Source: Duganella sp. SG902 (lineage in GTDB: Bacteria; Pseudomonadota; Gammaproteobacteria; Burkholderiales; Burkholderiaceae_D). From it: a DNA stretch of 64,000 nucleotides. The stretch covers positions 124,001-188,000 of the forward strand of contig NZ_JABMJK010000001.1 in assembly GCF_013376005.1 (NCBI RefSeq). Direction: 5' to 3'. The translations under genes were made by a program, and so were the position numbers. Below are positions 1 to 9,412 of the stretch, one piece after another. The notes under the pieces were generated by a model that saw nothing but the letters and a program-made list of their open reading frames with translations, made no database searches and was not told where the DNA came from. How positions within the stretch are numbered: position 1 is the first letter of the stretch; each line of letters starts with the position of its first letter.

Positions 1-921
1 CGGATCGCGGCTGATTTCGCGCATGCGGCTTTCGCCATCCAGGCGGAAACCATCTTCCGCGCCTTCGATCACCAGGCGCAGTTCCGCGTTGCGCACGGTG
101 TCGATGGTGAAGCGTTCGTCGAACAGGCGGATGAACGGGCCGATGCCGCAGGAGGCGTTGTTGTCCTTGGCTTTACCCAGCAGCAGCGCGCTGCGGCCTT
201 CGATGTCGCGCAGGTTGACGTCGTTGCCGAGCGAGGCGCCGACGGCTTGCGCGCGGCTGTTCACGGCCAGCACGACTTCCGGCTCGGGGTTGTTCCATTT
301 CGATTCCGGGTGCAGGCCGACGTCGGCGCCAAAGCCCACCGCCGACATGGGCTGCGACTTGGAGAACACCTCGGCGTAAGGGCCGATGCCCACTTCCATG
401 TACTGCGACCAGGCGCCGCGCGCGATGAACTGCTGCTTCAGCTTTTCCGCCTCCGGCGAACCTGGCTTGATGGCCGACAGGTCGGCGCCGATATCCTTGA
501 GCAGCGACTTGCGCAGCTCATCGGCCTTGGCCGGGTTGCCGCCGGCCTGTTCCTCGATCACGCGCTCCAGCAGGCTGACGGCGAAGGTCACGCCGCAGGC
601 CTTGATGGCTTGCAGATCATTGGGGGCCAGCAGGCGCACCGGCGCATCCTGGTCGCCGCCGAGGGCGGCCTCGATCAGCTCCTCCACGCGGCCCAGCGAT
701 TCGCCTTGCGCGGCATGGGCGAAAGCCACCACGTCGTCGCGGTCCAGCAGGTCGGACACGGTGGGTACATGCGCGGTGATGTCGAATACTTCGCCTTTGC
801 GCACCACCACCACGCTCGGGCCGTTGACGTCGTTGCGCCATACGCGGCCGACCAGCAGTGCGTCGGGCAGATCGGCGGGCAGGTGCGCCAGCGCGGGCGC
901 GTGTTTCAGGGTATTTTTCAT
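1..921 (-). CDS. Fumarylacetoacetate hydrolase-family sugar-acid enzyme (XylX-like), partial
   Basis: The reading frame starts at an ATG ending at 921, behind a GGAGACCCC ribosome site, and runs off the left edge without a stop, so only about 307 residues are visible. The C-terminal half shows the FAH-fold signature: KWNNPEPEVV, SLGNDVNLRDIEGRSALLL and KDNNASCGIGPFIRLFD. In this family such proteins act on 2-keto-3-deoxy sugar acids; XylX, the 2-keto-3-deoxy-xylonate dehydratase of oxidative pentose pathways, is the likely relative. It lies 13 bp downstream of glucarate dehydratase on the same strand and beside xylan hydrolases, so a role in oxidising xylose or uronic acid to 2-oxoglutarate semialdehyde is inferred. 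The exact substrate is not shown by the sequence. Confidence 0.75.
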   Translation of the reverse strand, partial: MKNTLKHAPALAHLPADLPDALLVGRVWRNDVNGPSVVVVRKGEVFDITAHVPTVSDLLDRDDVVAFAHAAQGESLGRVEELIEAALGGDQDAPVRLLAPNDLQAIKACGVTFAVSLLERVIEEQAGGNPAKADELRKSLLKDIGADLSAIKPGSPEAEKLKQQFIARGAWSQYMEVGIGPYAEVFSKSQPMSAVGFGADVGLHPESKWNNPEPEVVLAVNSRAQAVGASLGNDVNLRDIEGRSALLLGKAKDNNASCGIGPFIRLFDERFTIDTVRNAELRLVIEGAEDGFRLDGESRMREISRDP

Positions 922-934
922 GGGGTCTCCTTTT

Positions 935-2308
935 TTAACGTCCCAAGCTTGGCTTCTTAGGGGAGTAGGTCCAGCCGGGTACCAAATAGCGCATCGCCAT
1001 CGCGTCGTCACGCGCCGTGGTGGCGACTTTCTTGTACAACTCATGTGCCGCTTCGATGCGGTCCATATCGGGTTCGATGCCCAGGCCCGGTGCTTGTGGC
1101 ACCTTGACTTCACCGCCGATGATTTGCAGCGGCTCGCGGGTCAGGCGTTCCTGCCCTTCTTGCCAGATCCAGTGGGTGTCGATCGCGGTGATCCTGCCCG
1201 GCGCGGCGGCGGCGGCGTGGGTGAACATCGCCAGCGACACGTCGAAGTGATTGTTCGAGTGCGAGCCCCAGGTCAGGCCCCAGTCGTGGCACAGCTGCGC
1301 CAGGCGCACCGAACCCTCCATGGTCCAGAAGTGCGGATCGGCCAGCGGAATATCGACCGCCCCCAGCAAATGCGAATGCGCCATCTGACGCCAGTCGGTG
1401 GCGATCATGTTGGTGGCGGTGGGGATGCCGGTGGCGCGGCGAAATTCCGCCATGATCTCGCGTCCCGAGTAGCCGTCTTCAGGGCCGCACGGATCCTCGG
1501 CGTAGGCCAGCAGGTCGCCGCGGCCCTTGCATAGTTCGATGGCTTCGCGCAGCGACCACGCGCCGTTCGGGTCCAGCGTCACGCGCGCATCCGGGAAGCG
1601 CGCCTTGATGGCGGCGACGGCTTCCATTTCTTCGGCGCCTCGCATCACGCCACCTTTCAGCTTGAAGTCGCGGAAACCGTATTTTTCCACCGTAGCCTCG
1701 GCCAGCTCCGCGATGGCGGCAGGCGTCATGGCCTGTTGATTGCGGCGCGCGTGCCACCCGGTGGCGCCCTGCCCGCTCTGGTATGGCAGGTCGGTGCGAT
1801 TGCGGTCGCCGATGTAGAACAGGTAGGCCAGCATCGGCACGCTGTCGCGCTGCTGGCCGGCACCCAGCAGTTCGCACACCGGCATATCCAGATGTTGGCC
1901 CAGCAGATCGAGCAGCGCCGCCTCGACGGCGGTGACGACGTTTTCCAGCCGCAGATTGATTTCGTGCGGCTGCTTCAAGACGGCCGCCTCGGCGGCGTCG
2001 GTGACCTGATGCTGGCCGTTGATCGAGGCGCGCAGGATATTCAGGGTACGGTGATAGCGGCCGATCTCCGAGCCGACCACCAACGGCACGGCGTTTTGCA
2101 GCGCGCGCAGGATGCCGGCGCCGCCAGGTACTTCACCCATGCCGGTGCGCCCCGCGCTGTCTTTCAACAGCACCAGATTACGGGTGAAAAACGGCGCGTG
2201 CGCGCCGCAGAGATTGAGCAGCATGCTGTCGTGACCTGCCACGGGGATGACGCGCATCTCCGTTATCGCCGGGCTGCCTGCTCCCGGCGTTTTTGTTGCA
2301 TGTACCAT
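935..2308 (-). CDS. gudD: D-glucarate dehydratase (enolase superfamily)
   Basis: This 457-residue protein begins with the glucarate dehydratase pattern [19 protein letters not shown] and [13 protein letters not shown]. It carries the enolase-superfamily barrel: FKLKGGVM with the catalytic Lys, VTLDPNGAW with a metal-ligand Asp, YAEDPCG, and near the C-terminus the [12 protein letters not shown] region. It would dehydrate D-glucarate to 5-keto-4-deoxy-glucarate in the cytoplasm. It is the first gene of a leftward pair with the FAH-family gene and is divergent from the esterase at 2360. Next to two alpha-glucuronidases, its job is plausibly the disposal of glucuronate released from xylan after oxidation to glucarate; no uronate dehydrogenase is visible in the window. 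A LacI-type dyad sits in the shared promoter region. Confidence 0.9.
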   Translation of the reverse strand: MVHATKTPGAGSPAITEMRVIPVAGHDSMLLNLCGAHAPFFTRNLVLLKDSAGRTGMGEVPGGAGILRALQNAVPLVVGSEIGRYHRTLNILRASINGQHQVTDAAEAAVLKQPHEINLRLENVVTAVEAALLDLLGQHLDMPVCELLGAGQQRDSVPMLAYLFYIGDRNRTDLPYQSGQGATGWHARRNQQAMTPAAIAELAEATVEKYGFRDFKLKGGVMRGAEEMEAVAAIKARFPDARVTLDPNGAWSLREAIELCKGRGDLLAYAEDPCGPEDGYSGREIMAEFRRATGIPTATNMIATDWRQMAHSHLLGAVDIPLADPHFWTMEGSVRLAQLCHDWGLTWGSHSNNHFDVSLAMFTHAAAAAPGRITAIDTHWIWQEGQERLTREPLQIIGGEVKVPQAPGLGIEPDMDRIEAAHELYKKVATTARDDAMAMRYLVPGWTYSPKKPSLGR

Positions 2309-2321
2309 CTCTTTACCCTAA

Positions 2322-2340
2322 AATGAATAGCGCTAACATT
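2322..2340. promoter_or_regulatory. Candidate LacI-family operator between gudD and the SGNH esterase
   Basis: The dyad AATGAATAGCGCTAACATT is centred on AGCGCT, as is usual for LacI-family operators with a central CG. Read on the minus strand it starts AATGTTAGCG, the same half-site found at 9359-9370 and, with one change, at 9386-9401. It lies between divergent starts at 2308 and 2360. The assignment to the LacI protein encoded at 11608 is inference. Confidence 0.5.
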
Positions 2341-2359
2341 TTATGAGTGTGAAGGATTT

Positions 2360-3631
2360 ATGCGACCAAGTCAACACGCTTTACGCAGCTGTCTGGGCGC
2401 CGTGCTTACGGCTTTTCTGATGAATGCCACAGCTGCGAACCCGGGATCGCACTGGGTGGCGAGTTGGGGTGCGGCGCAGCAAATTCCCGAACCGGCGAAC
2501 CAGTTGGCGGCCGAACACTGGCGCGATGGCAGTATCCGCCAGATCGTGCATCTCACTCTGGGCGGCAAGCAGTTCCGGGTGCGCGTCAGCAACGCATACG
2601 GCACTGCACCATTGGTGCTGGAGGCGGCCAGCGTGGCGCTGGCGCAAGCGCCTGGACAAACTGGCGTCAACGCCCCTACCCTGCGCCCGCTGACCTTCGA
2701 TGGCCGGACCTCCGTGATGATCCCGGCCGGCACGGAATACTATAGCGATACCGTCAGCATGGAACTGAAACCGGCGGCCGACCTGGCGGTTTCCCTCTAT
2801 TTCAAGGAGGCGCCGGCGCAGCAGACCGGCCACGCGGGCGCGCGCACCACCACTTTCCTCGCCAAGGGCAACCGCGTGAATGACGCGTCGTGGGACGACG
2901 CCGGCGATGGCCTCACCAAAATCACGCGCTGGTATGCGCTCAGCGACGTGGAAGTACAGGCCCCACGCGGCGTCGGCGCGCTGGTGGCCATTGGCGACTC
3001 CATCACCGACGGTTACGGCGTACCGCCTGATACCAATACCCGCTGGCCGGACGTGCTGGCGGCGCGCCTGCGCAACGAGAAGCTGACGCTGGGCGTGGTC
3101 AACGCAGGTATCGGCGGCGGCCGCATGCTGCGTGACGGCCTTGGCCCCAACCTGGCGGCGCGCTTCGATCGCGATGTGCTGGCGCGCGCCGGCGTGACGC
3201 ACGCGCTGGTGCTGATCGGCGTGAACGACATGGGCAGCCAGCACCGCAATACGCCCGATACGCCGGCCGACCGCCAGCGCCTGCTGGCGGACCTGAAACT
3301 GGCGCACCGCCAACTGGCGGAACGCGCGCGGTCGCACGGCGTCTGTCTGATCGGCGCCACGGTAACGCCGTACGTCGGCAGCGATTACTATCATCCAGAA
3401 CCGGAGAACGAGGCCGATCGGCAGGACCTGAACAACTGGATACGCACTTCGGGCGTGTTCGACGCGGTGGCGGACTTCGACGCGGCGCTGCGCGATCCAG
3501 CCCGGCCGGATCGCCTCAAGCCGGTGTATGACTCCGGCGACCATCTGCACCCATCGCTGGCAGGCTACCGCGCGCTGGCGGAAACCGTGCCGCTGGCGGC
3601 ATTACGAAAACAATGTGGAGACAACAAATGA
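2360..3631 (+). CDS. Secreted SGNH/GDSL hydrolase, probable carbohydrate acetylesterase
   Basis: The 423-residue protein has a signal peptide ending near residue 26. An N-terminal jelly-roll-like part is followed by an SGNH hydrolase domain: block I is IGDSITDGYG with nucleophile Ser214, then GIGGGRML with the Gly block, GVNDMG with the Asn block, and the SGDHLHPSLAGY Asp-His pair near the C-terminus. GAAGGA precedes the ATG. It is translationally coupled to the GH43 gene by an ATGA overlap. Esterases of this type deacetylate xylan or pectin; in this operon acetyl-xylan is the likely substrate, but the sequence alone does not fix it. Confidence 0.85.
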   Translation: MRPSQHALRSCLGAVLTAFLMNATAANPGSHWVASWGAAQQIPEPANQLAAEHWRDGSIRQIVHLTLGGKQFRVRVSNAYGTAPLVLEAASVALAQAPGQTGVNAPTLRPLTFDGRTSVMIPAGTEYYSDTVSMELKPAADLAVSLYFKEAPAQQTGHAGARTTTFLAKGNRVNDASWDDAGDGLTKITRWYALSDVEVQAPRGVGALVAIGDSITDGYGVPPDTNTRWPDVLAARLRNEKLTLGVVNAGIGGGRMLRDGLGPNLAARFDRDVLARAGVTHALVLIGVNDMGSQHRNTPDTPADRQRLLADLKLAHRQLAERARSHGVCLIGATVTPYVGSDYYHPEPENEADRQDLNNWIRTSGVFDAVADFDAALRDPARPDRLKPVYDSGDHLHPSLAGYRALAETVPLAALRKQCGDNK

Positions 3632-5334
3632 TCGGTTCCCGGCTGGCGGCACATGCCGCCTCGCACATCGCGGCACTCGCAGCGACGCTTCCCGCCACGC
3701 GGCCTTCCGCGCCACCCGGGCTGCGGCCCGCCACCTCGCCGCTCTCGCGCGCCGCGCTCTCCGCGTTGCTGGCGGCGGCCTCGCTAAGCGCACCGGCGCT
3801 CGCGGCGCCAGCCGCGACCTACACCAATCCGGTGCTGAGCGGCTTCCACGCCGATCCAAGCATTTGCCGCGTTGGCGGCGACTACTACCTCGCGACCAGC
3901 AGCTTCGAATACTTCCCGGGCGTGCCGATCTACCATAGCAAGGACCTGGTGCACTGGCTCCAGATCGGCCACGCGCTCACGCGCGCCAGCCAGCTGAATC
4001 TGAAGAAGACCCGCAGCTCGCAAGGCATCTACGCTCCCACCCTGCGTTGCCATGACGGCGTGTTCTACATGGTCACCACCAATATGGAGGGCGGAGGCGC
4101 CTTCTACGTCCACACCAAGGACCCCGCCGGCGAATGGTCGGAACCGGTATGGCTGAACGATCCAAGCTTCGCCATGGACCCTTCCCTGTTCTTCGATGAC
4201 GACGGCAAGGTCTATTACACCCGCCACGGCGGCGGCGAACGTGGCGGCGTCTATCAAGCCGAGATCAACCTGAAGGCCGGCAAGCTGCTGGAGCCACCGC
4301 GCCTGATCTGGTCCGGCACCGGCGGCGTGTGGCCGGAAGGGCCGCACCTGTACAAGCACGATGGCCAGTACTATCTGATGATCTCCGAGGGCGGAACCTC
4401 GTACAATCACAGCCTGACCATGGCGCGCTCCGCATCGCCGTGGGGACCATTCACCGCCAACCCGGCCAATCCCATCCTCACGCACCGGGGGCATCCGGAG
4501 CTGCCGCTGCAAGCCACCGGTCATGGCGATCTGGTACAAACGCCGGAAGGCAAATGGTGGATGCCGCTGCTGGGTATCCGTCCGGTCGAACAACGCCATC
4601 ACCTGGGTCGCGAAACCCTGCTGACGCCAGTCGAATGGAATGAGCAAGGCTGGCTCACCGTGAACAAGGGCCGCCCGCTGGCGGTGGAAATGTCGGCCGA
4701 GGGACTGCCACCGCTGACGCCATGGCCTGCGGAACCAGTGCGCGATGACTTCAGCGCGCCCAAGCTAGGCCTGCAATGGACGCAGCTGCGCGGCCCCGGC
4801 GATGGCCTGTGGTCGCTGAGCGAACGCCCCGGCTACCTGCGCCTGAAAGGCAGCGGTGTCACCATGAACGACATAGCGCAACCGGCTTTCATCGCGCGCC
4901 GCCAGGAGCATATGCGCATGCGCGTATCGACCCAGCTGGAGTTCGAACCAGCGGCCGCCACGCACGCCGCAGGCCTGGTGCTGCGCCAGAACGAAAACAA
5001 TTACTACGAGCTGCGCGTCACCGGCACGCCTCAACGCAAGCTGGAACTGCTGGCTCGCGCGCGCGGCGTCACCACATTGCAGGCCTCGGCCCCGCTGCCG
5101 CCCGGTCCCGTCGTGCTGCAGGTGGAATCATGGGCGGACCGTTATGAATTCAGCTACAGCGGCGCGGGCGTCCCGCTCAAGCAAATCGGCAGCGTGCCAA
5201 CCGCCGCGCTGTCGTCGGAATCGGCGGGCGGATTCACCGGCGTCTTTATCGGCATGTATGCCGAAGGCGCGCGGCAGCAAGCCATGCCGCCCGCTGATTT
5301 CGCATGGTTCGACTACCAGCCACTGGAAAAATAA
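3628..5334 (+). CDS. Glycoside hydrolase family 43, beta-xylosidase/arabinofuranosidase type
   Basis: I chose the ATG at 3628, which overlaps the preceding stop as ATGA and follows GGAG, over the in-frame ATG at 3613; this gives 568 residues. The N-terminus is long and Ala-rich, with a signal-like stretch ending LSAPALAAPA before the enzyme starts at TYTNPVLSGF. The GH43 triad is visible: base Asp in GFHADPSI (about residue 76), the pKa-modulating Asp in MDPSLFFDDDG, and acid Glu in VWPEGPHLY. A second beta-sandwich, from PVRDDFSAPKLGLQW, is the usual C-terminal domain of xylosidase-type GH43. It would release xylose or arabinose from xylo-oligosaccharides in the periplasm or outside. Confidence 0.88.
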   Translation: MIGSRLAAHAASHIAALAATLPATRPSAPPGLRPATSPLSRAALSALLAAASLSAPALAAPAATYTNPVLSGFHADPSICRVGGDYYLATSSFEYFPGVPIYHSKDLVHWLQIGHALTRASQLNLKKTRSSQGIYAPTLRCHDGVFYMVTTNMEGGGAFYVHTKDPAGEWSEPVWLNDPSFAMDPSLFFDDDGKVYYTRHGGGERGGVYQAEINLKAGKLLEPPRLIWSGTGGVWPEGPHLYKHDGQYYLMISEGGTSYNHSLTMARSASPWGPFTANPANPILTHRGHPELPLQATGHGDLVQTPEGKWWMPLLGIRPVEQRHHLGRETLLTPVEWNEQGWLTVNKGRPLAVEMSAEGLPPLTPWPAEPVRDDFSAPKLGLQWTQLRGPGDGLWSLSERPGYLRLKGSGVTMNDIAQPAFIARRQEHMRMRVSTQLEFEPAAATHAAGLVLRQNENNYYELRVTGTPQRKLELLARARGVTTLQASAPLPPGPVVLQVESWADRYEFSYSGAGVPLKQIGSVPTAALSSESAGGFTGVFIGMYAEGARQQAMPPADFAWFDYQPLEK

Positions 5335-5340
5335 AACGAT

Positions 5341-8205
5341 ATGAGACAACGCATTCTTGCTGCCGGGGCCATGCTATTGGCCCTGCTGACGCACGCCCTG
5401 CCCGCCCAGGCGCTGGGCCAGAAGAAACTGGCCTGGTTCGACTCCCCGCCCGCAGATGCGGTGGCGCTGGCCCGCGATGGCCAGGCCGCCAAGCTGTATG
5501 TGGATCCAGCCGACTATCCCGGCGTGGTACGCGCGGCCGGCGACCTACAGGCGGATATCGCCCGCGTCAGCGCCGCCAGGCCGGCGCTTGAAACGACAGG
5601 CGCGCCGGCCGGCAAGGACGTGGTCATCATTGGCACGCTCGGCAAGAGCGCGTTGATCGATCAGCTGGTGGCGACCGGCAAGCTGGATATTTCGGCCATC
5701 AAGGGCAAATGGGAAGGCTGGCAGGTGCAAACCTTGCGCAATCCGCTGCCCGGCGTGGAACGCGCGCTGGTGATCGCGGGCAGCGACAAGCGCGGCACCA
5801 TCTACGGTATTTATGAAATGTCCGAGCAGATCGGCGTCTCGCCGTGGAACTGGTGGGCCGACGTGCCGGCGGCAAAGCACGCCAGTGTGTACGCATCGGC
5901 CGACGCCGCGGTGAGTGACGCGCCGGTGGTCCAGTATCGCGGCATTTTCCTGAACGACGAAGCACCGGCGTTGACCGGCTGGGTCAAGCAGCACTATGGG
6001 AGTTTCAATCACCAGTTCTATGCGAAGGTGTTTGAGCTGATCCTGCGCCTGCGCGGCAATTACCTGTGGCCCGCCATGTGGGGCGAAGCCTTCTACGATG
6101 ACGATAAGCTGAACGGCAAGACCGCCGACGACTACGGTGTCGTTATCGGCACCTCGCACCACGAGCCGATGATGCGCGCGCACGACGAGTGGCGCCGGTA
6201 CGGCGGCGGCCAGCACTGGGACTACAACCGCAGCGGCGATGCGCTGCGCGAATTCTGGACCCAAGGGCTGCGCGTGACGCAGGGGCAGGAGAAAGTGGTC
6301 ACGCTGGGCATGCGCGGCGACGGCGATGAACCGATGTCGCGCGACGCCAACGTGTCGCTGCTGGAGCGCATTGTCAGCGACCAGCGTGCCATCATCGCCA
6401 AAGAGATCAATCCGGACGTCACCAAGGTGCCGCAGCTGTGGGCACTGTACAAGGAAGTCCAGGACTACTACGAGAAAGGCATGCGTGTGCCGGATGACGT
6501 GATGCTGCTGTGGTGCGACGACAACTGGGGCAATATCCGCCGCCTGCCGACGCAGGAGGAACGCAAGCGCGCCGGCGGTGCGGGCATCTATTACCACTTC
6601 GATTACGTCGGCGGTCCGCGCTCCTACAAATGGATCAATGTCACGCCGCTGCCCAAGGCGTGGGAGCAGATGCATCTGGCGTGGCGGTATCAGGCCAACC
6701 GCATGTGGATCGTCAATGTGGGCGACCTGAAGCCGATGGAAGTACCGATCGAGTTCTTCCTCACGTACGCATGGAACCCCGCCGCCTGGCCGGCGGAGCG
6801 CTTGCCGGACTATCTGAAGCTGTGGGCGGCGCGCGAATTCGGCGCCGAGCATGCCGACGACATCGCCGACATCGTCGCCAAATACGCCAAGTACAACGGC
6901 CGACGCAAGCCGGAGCAGCTGGAACCGAACACCTACAGCCTGGTGAACTATAACGAGGCCGCCCGCATCGTCGATGAGTACAAGGCGATCGCGGAGCGTG
7001 CGGAGAAGATCAATTCCGCCCTGCCGGCGGACAAGCGCGACGCGTTTTATCAGCTGGTGCTGTACCCCGTGAAGGCCAGCGCGGTGGTGGACGAGTTGTA
7101 CGTCTCGGCCGGCTTTAACCGCCTGTATGGCATGCAGGGCCGCGCATCCACCAATGACCTGGCGGCACGGGCGCGCTCGCTGTTCGCGGAAGACGCGGAG
7201 CTGGTGCGCCGCTATCACGAGGATATCAGCGGCGGCAAGTGGAACCACATGATGTCGCAAACCCACCTGGGCTACACCTATTGGAACCAGCCGCCGCGCA
7301 ATGTGATGCCGCCAGTGACCGAGATACAGGTGCCGAAGGCGGCCGACATGGGTGTGGCGGTGGAAGGCAGCGAACAAGTCTGGCCAGGCCCTGGCGGCGA
7401 CGCGCTCGCGCTGCCGGCGCTGGATGTATTCGAGCGGCGCGGCCGCTTTATCGACATTTTCAATCGCGGCCAGCAGCCGTTTGACTACCAGGTCACCGCC
7501 AGCGAGCCGTGGATCACGCTGGACAAGCCTGCCGGCCAGGTGACACGCGAGCAGCGCGTGGCGGTGAACGTGCGCTGGGCCGACGTGCCGGATGGCGTGC
7601 GTACCGCGTCGCTGACCATCTCGGGTGCGGGCGGCAAGACGGTGGTGAAAGTCCCCGTGCGCAAACCGGCCGGCGCGGCGTCGCTGAAGGGCTTCATCGA
7701 AACCGGCGGCGTGGTGGCGATGGAGGCGGAGCACTACACGCGCGCGGTGCCGGCCGGCCAGCGCACCTGGTTGAAGGTGCCGGACCATGGCCGCACTTTG
7801 TCCGGCATGACGGTGGCGCCGGTGGATGCGCCGGCCGACGCGGCACCCGCGATGCGGCTGGAGTATGAGATGCAGTTGTTCAGCGCGGGCAGGTTCGAGG
7901 TGCAGGCCACGCTGGCGCCGACGCAGAAGTTCCAGCCCGGCCAGGGCCTGCGCTACGCGGTTTCATTTGACGATGAGGCGCCGCAGATCGTCAATGTGCA
8001 TGCGGATGGCAGTGAAAAAGCATGGGAGCGCAGCGTGTCCGACGGCGCGACGGTGCTGGCGTCGCGCCACCAGATCGACAAGCCGGGCAAGCATACACTC
8101 AAGTTCTGGGCATTGGATTCGGGGCTGGTGCTGCAAAAACTGGTGGTCAACACCGGCGGCCAGAAGCCGAGTTACCTCGGCCCTCCGGAAAGCCCGCGCC
8201 AGTGA
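5341..8205 (+). CDS. Glycoside hydrolase family 115 alpha-glucuronidase
   Basis: This 954-residue protein begins with a signal peptide ending ALPAQALG. It has the typical GH115 layout: an N-terminal mixed domain (GTIYGIYEMSEQIGVSPW), a TIM barrel with RGIFLNDEAPALTGW, NYLWPAMWGEAFYDDD, GTSHHEPMMRA, LWCDDNWGNIRRLP and MWIVNVGDLKPMEVP, then helical and beta-sandwich C-terminal domains (GRFIDIFNRG, VAMEAEHYTRAVPAG). GH115 enzymes remove 4-O-methyl-glucuronic acid from internal as well as terminal xylose residues of glucuronoxylan, unlike GH67. It is the third gene of the rightward operon, 6 bp after the GH43 stop, and convergent with the GH10 gene 23 bp away. Confidence 0.92.
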   Translation: MRQRILAAGAMLLALLTHALPAQALGQKKLAWFDSPPADAVALARDGQAAKLYVDPADYPGVVRAAGDLQADIARVSAARPALETTGAPAGKDVVIIGTLGKSALIDQLVATGKLDISAIKGKWEGWQVQTLRNPLPGVERALVIAGSDKRGTIYGIYEMSEQIGVSPWNWWADVPAAKHASVYASADAAVSDAPVVQYRGIFLNDEAPALTGWVKQHYGSFNHQFYAKVFELILRLRGNYLWPAMWGEAFYDDDKLNGKTADDYGVVIGTSHHEPMMRAHDEWRRYGGGQHWDYNRSGDALREFWTQGLRVTQGQEKVVTLGMRGDGDEPMSRDANVSLLERIVSDQRAIIAKEINPDVTKVPQLWALYKEVQDYYEKGMRVPDDVMLLWCDDNWGNIRRLPTQEERKRAGGAGIYYHFDYVGGPRSYKWINVTPLPKAWEQMHLAWRYQANRMWIVNVGDLKPMEVPIEFFLTYAWNPAAWPAERLPDYLKLWAAREFGAEHADDIADIVAKYAKYNGRRKPEQLEPNTYSLVNYNEAARIVDEYKAIAERAEKINSALPADKRDAFYQLVLYPVKASAVVDELYVSAGFNRLYGMQGRASTNDLAARARSLFAEDAELVRRYHEDISGGKWNHMMSQTHLGYTYWNQPPRNVMPPVTEIQVPKAADMGVAVEGSEQVWPGPGGDALALPALDVFERRGRFIDIFNRGQQPFDYQVTASEPWITLDKPAGQVTREQRVAVNVRWADVPDGVRTASLTISGAGGKTVVKVPVRKPAGAASLKGFIETGGVVAMEAEHYTRAVPAGQRTWLKVPDHGRTLSGMTVAPVDAPADAAPAMRLEYEMQLFSAGRFEVQATLAPTQKFQPGQGLRYAVSFDDEAPQIVNVHADGSEKAWERSVSDGATVLASRHQIDKPGKHTLKFWALDSGLVLQKLVVNTGGQKPSYLGPPESPRQ

Positions 8206-8228
8206 GTACATATAAGTGCTAAAAGGCG

Positions 8229-9335
8229 TCAGGCGCGCGCCGGCATGGCGTTGATGGCGGCGGCGATCGCGTCGCGCAGCGGTTTGGCGCGCAGTTCGGC
8301 GTCAAACGGCGTGGGCCGCATTTTCTGCCCATCGGTGCGCGGCGCCTCGTCCCAGCCCTGCAGCCAGCTGACATGGTCCGCCATGCCCCACAGCAGAAAG
8401 TCCTTGCACTGCCGGTAGCTGAACGTCACGTCGAGATAATCCTTGGCCAGCGCCGCCACACCGGCGTCGCGGGTCTTCACGTCGGCCGGCAGCTTGCGGT
8501 CGTTGACGTCAAACTCCGTGATCAGCAAATCCAGCCCCATGCCCGTGACCTCGTCCAGGAACTTGCGCCAGTCCTGCTGATAGCGCGTGCCGCTGCTCTC
8601 GTCCCATGAGCCAATATGGCTCTGCAAACCCAGCGCATGCACCGGCGTGCCGCGCGATTTCAGGTCGTGCAGCAGCTTAAGCACACCGGCGCGGTGCTTG
8701 GCGCTACCCTCGTCGCCGCGCATGTAATCGTTGTAGACCAGCTGCGCCTTGGGCGCGCGCTCCGCCGCCAGGCGGAACGACAAATCGATCTGCTCGACCG
8801 CGCCCATGCGCTCGGTGAACACGTTCGCGCGCAAGCCGCCGGTTTTCGGATCGACCGCCTCGTTGACCACGTCGTAACTATGAATGGCGCTACCAAAGTG
8901 ATCGCAGACGGTGACGATATGCTTGCGCAGCAGCGCCTCGGCCGCCTTGCCCGGCTGCGCCCCGAAGTCATACTCATTGACCCACTTCGGCAGCCATTTG
9001 GCCTCCTGCCAGACCAGATTATGCCCGCGCACCAGCATGCCCTGCTCCTTCGCCCACGCGTACATGGCGTCCGCCGGGCCGAAGTTGTACTGGCCCTGGC
9101 GCGGTTCCAGCGCCTGCCACTTGCCCTCATTCTCCGCCACCAGCATATTGCATTCGCGCGCCATCAGCGCCTTGTAGGCGGGATCGTGGAAGTAGCGGCC
9201 GCCGATCGCGTTGCCGACGTTGAGGCCTTTGCGTTTGCCCACTACCTTCAAGGGTTCCGGCATGTCGGCGGCGTGCAGCGGCGCTGCGCTGGCGGCGGCC
9301 ATCATGGCCATGAAGCTGCGGCGGGAAAATTTCAT
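8229..9335 (-). CDS. Glycoside hydrolase family 10 endo-1,4-beta-xylanase
   Basis: I placed the start at 9335 (MKFSRRSFMAM) because GGAGACAGACAAA precedes it and it begins a twin-arginine-like signal (SRRSFM) cut near PLHAADMP; the protein is 368 residues. The GH10 barrel shows GHNLVWQ, the acid/base Glu159 in YDVVNEAVD, and the nucleophile Glu274 in LLITEFDVND. It would cut the xylan backbone internally. Export by Tat rather than Sec is suggested by the RR motif only. The gene is divergent from the GH67 gene, with two LacI-like dyads between them. There is no carbohydrate-binding module. Confidence 0.94.
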   Translation of the reverse strand: MKFSRRSFMAMMAAASAAPLHAADMPEPLKVVGKRKGLNVGNAIGGRYFHDPAYKALMARECNMLVAENEGKWQALEPRQGQYNFGPADAMYAWAKEQGMLVRGHNLVWQEAKWLPKWVNEYDFGAQPGKAAEALLRKHIVTVCDHFGSAIHSYDVVNEAVDPKTGGLRANVFTERMGAVEQIDLSFRLAAERAPKAQLVYNDYMRGDEGSAKHRAGVLKLLHDLKSRGTPVHALGLQSHIGSWDESSGTRYQQDWRKFLDEVTGMGLDLLITEFDVNDRKLPADVKTRDAGVAALAKDYLDVTFSYRQCKDFLLWGMADHVSWLQGWDEAPRTDGQKMRPTPFDAELRAKPLRDAIAAAINAMPARA

Positions 9336-9358
9336 TTTGTCTGTCTCCTTGTTGGAAT

Positions 9359-9370
9359 TGTTCGCTAACA
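9359..9370. promoter_or_regulatory. Candidate LacI-family half-sites upstream of the GH10 xylanase
   Basis: TGTTCGCTAACA is a short imperfect dyad; its minus-strand reading TGTTAGCGAACA repeats the TGTTAGCG half-site of 2322-2340. It lies 24 bp upstream of the GH10 start. Regulator assignment is inference. Confidence 0.4.
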
Positions 9371-9385
9371 TCGTGGCATAATGAA

Positions 9386-9401
9386 ATGGTTACGCTACCA
9401 T
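9386..9401. promoter_or_regulatory. Candidate LacI-family operator upstream of aguA
   Basis: ATGGTTACGCTACCAT is a 16-bp dyad with a central CG and perfect 5-bp ATGGT/ACCAT arms. It lies 12 bp before the GH67 start. The minus-strand reading begins ATGGTAGCG, matching the TGKTAGCG half-site of the other two candidate operators. Confidence 0.55.
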
Positions 9402-9412
9402 AAAACGGAGAC

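Noticed and set aside
2381..3550. Long open frame opposite the SGNH esterase gene
   Set aside because: It is an antisense shadow of a clear esterase gene in GC-rich DNA; its translation has no recognisable domain.
5545..7788. 747-codon open frame opposite the GH115 gene
   Set aside because: His/Arg/Ala-rich translation without domain pattern; it mirrors the third-position GC bias of the real gene.
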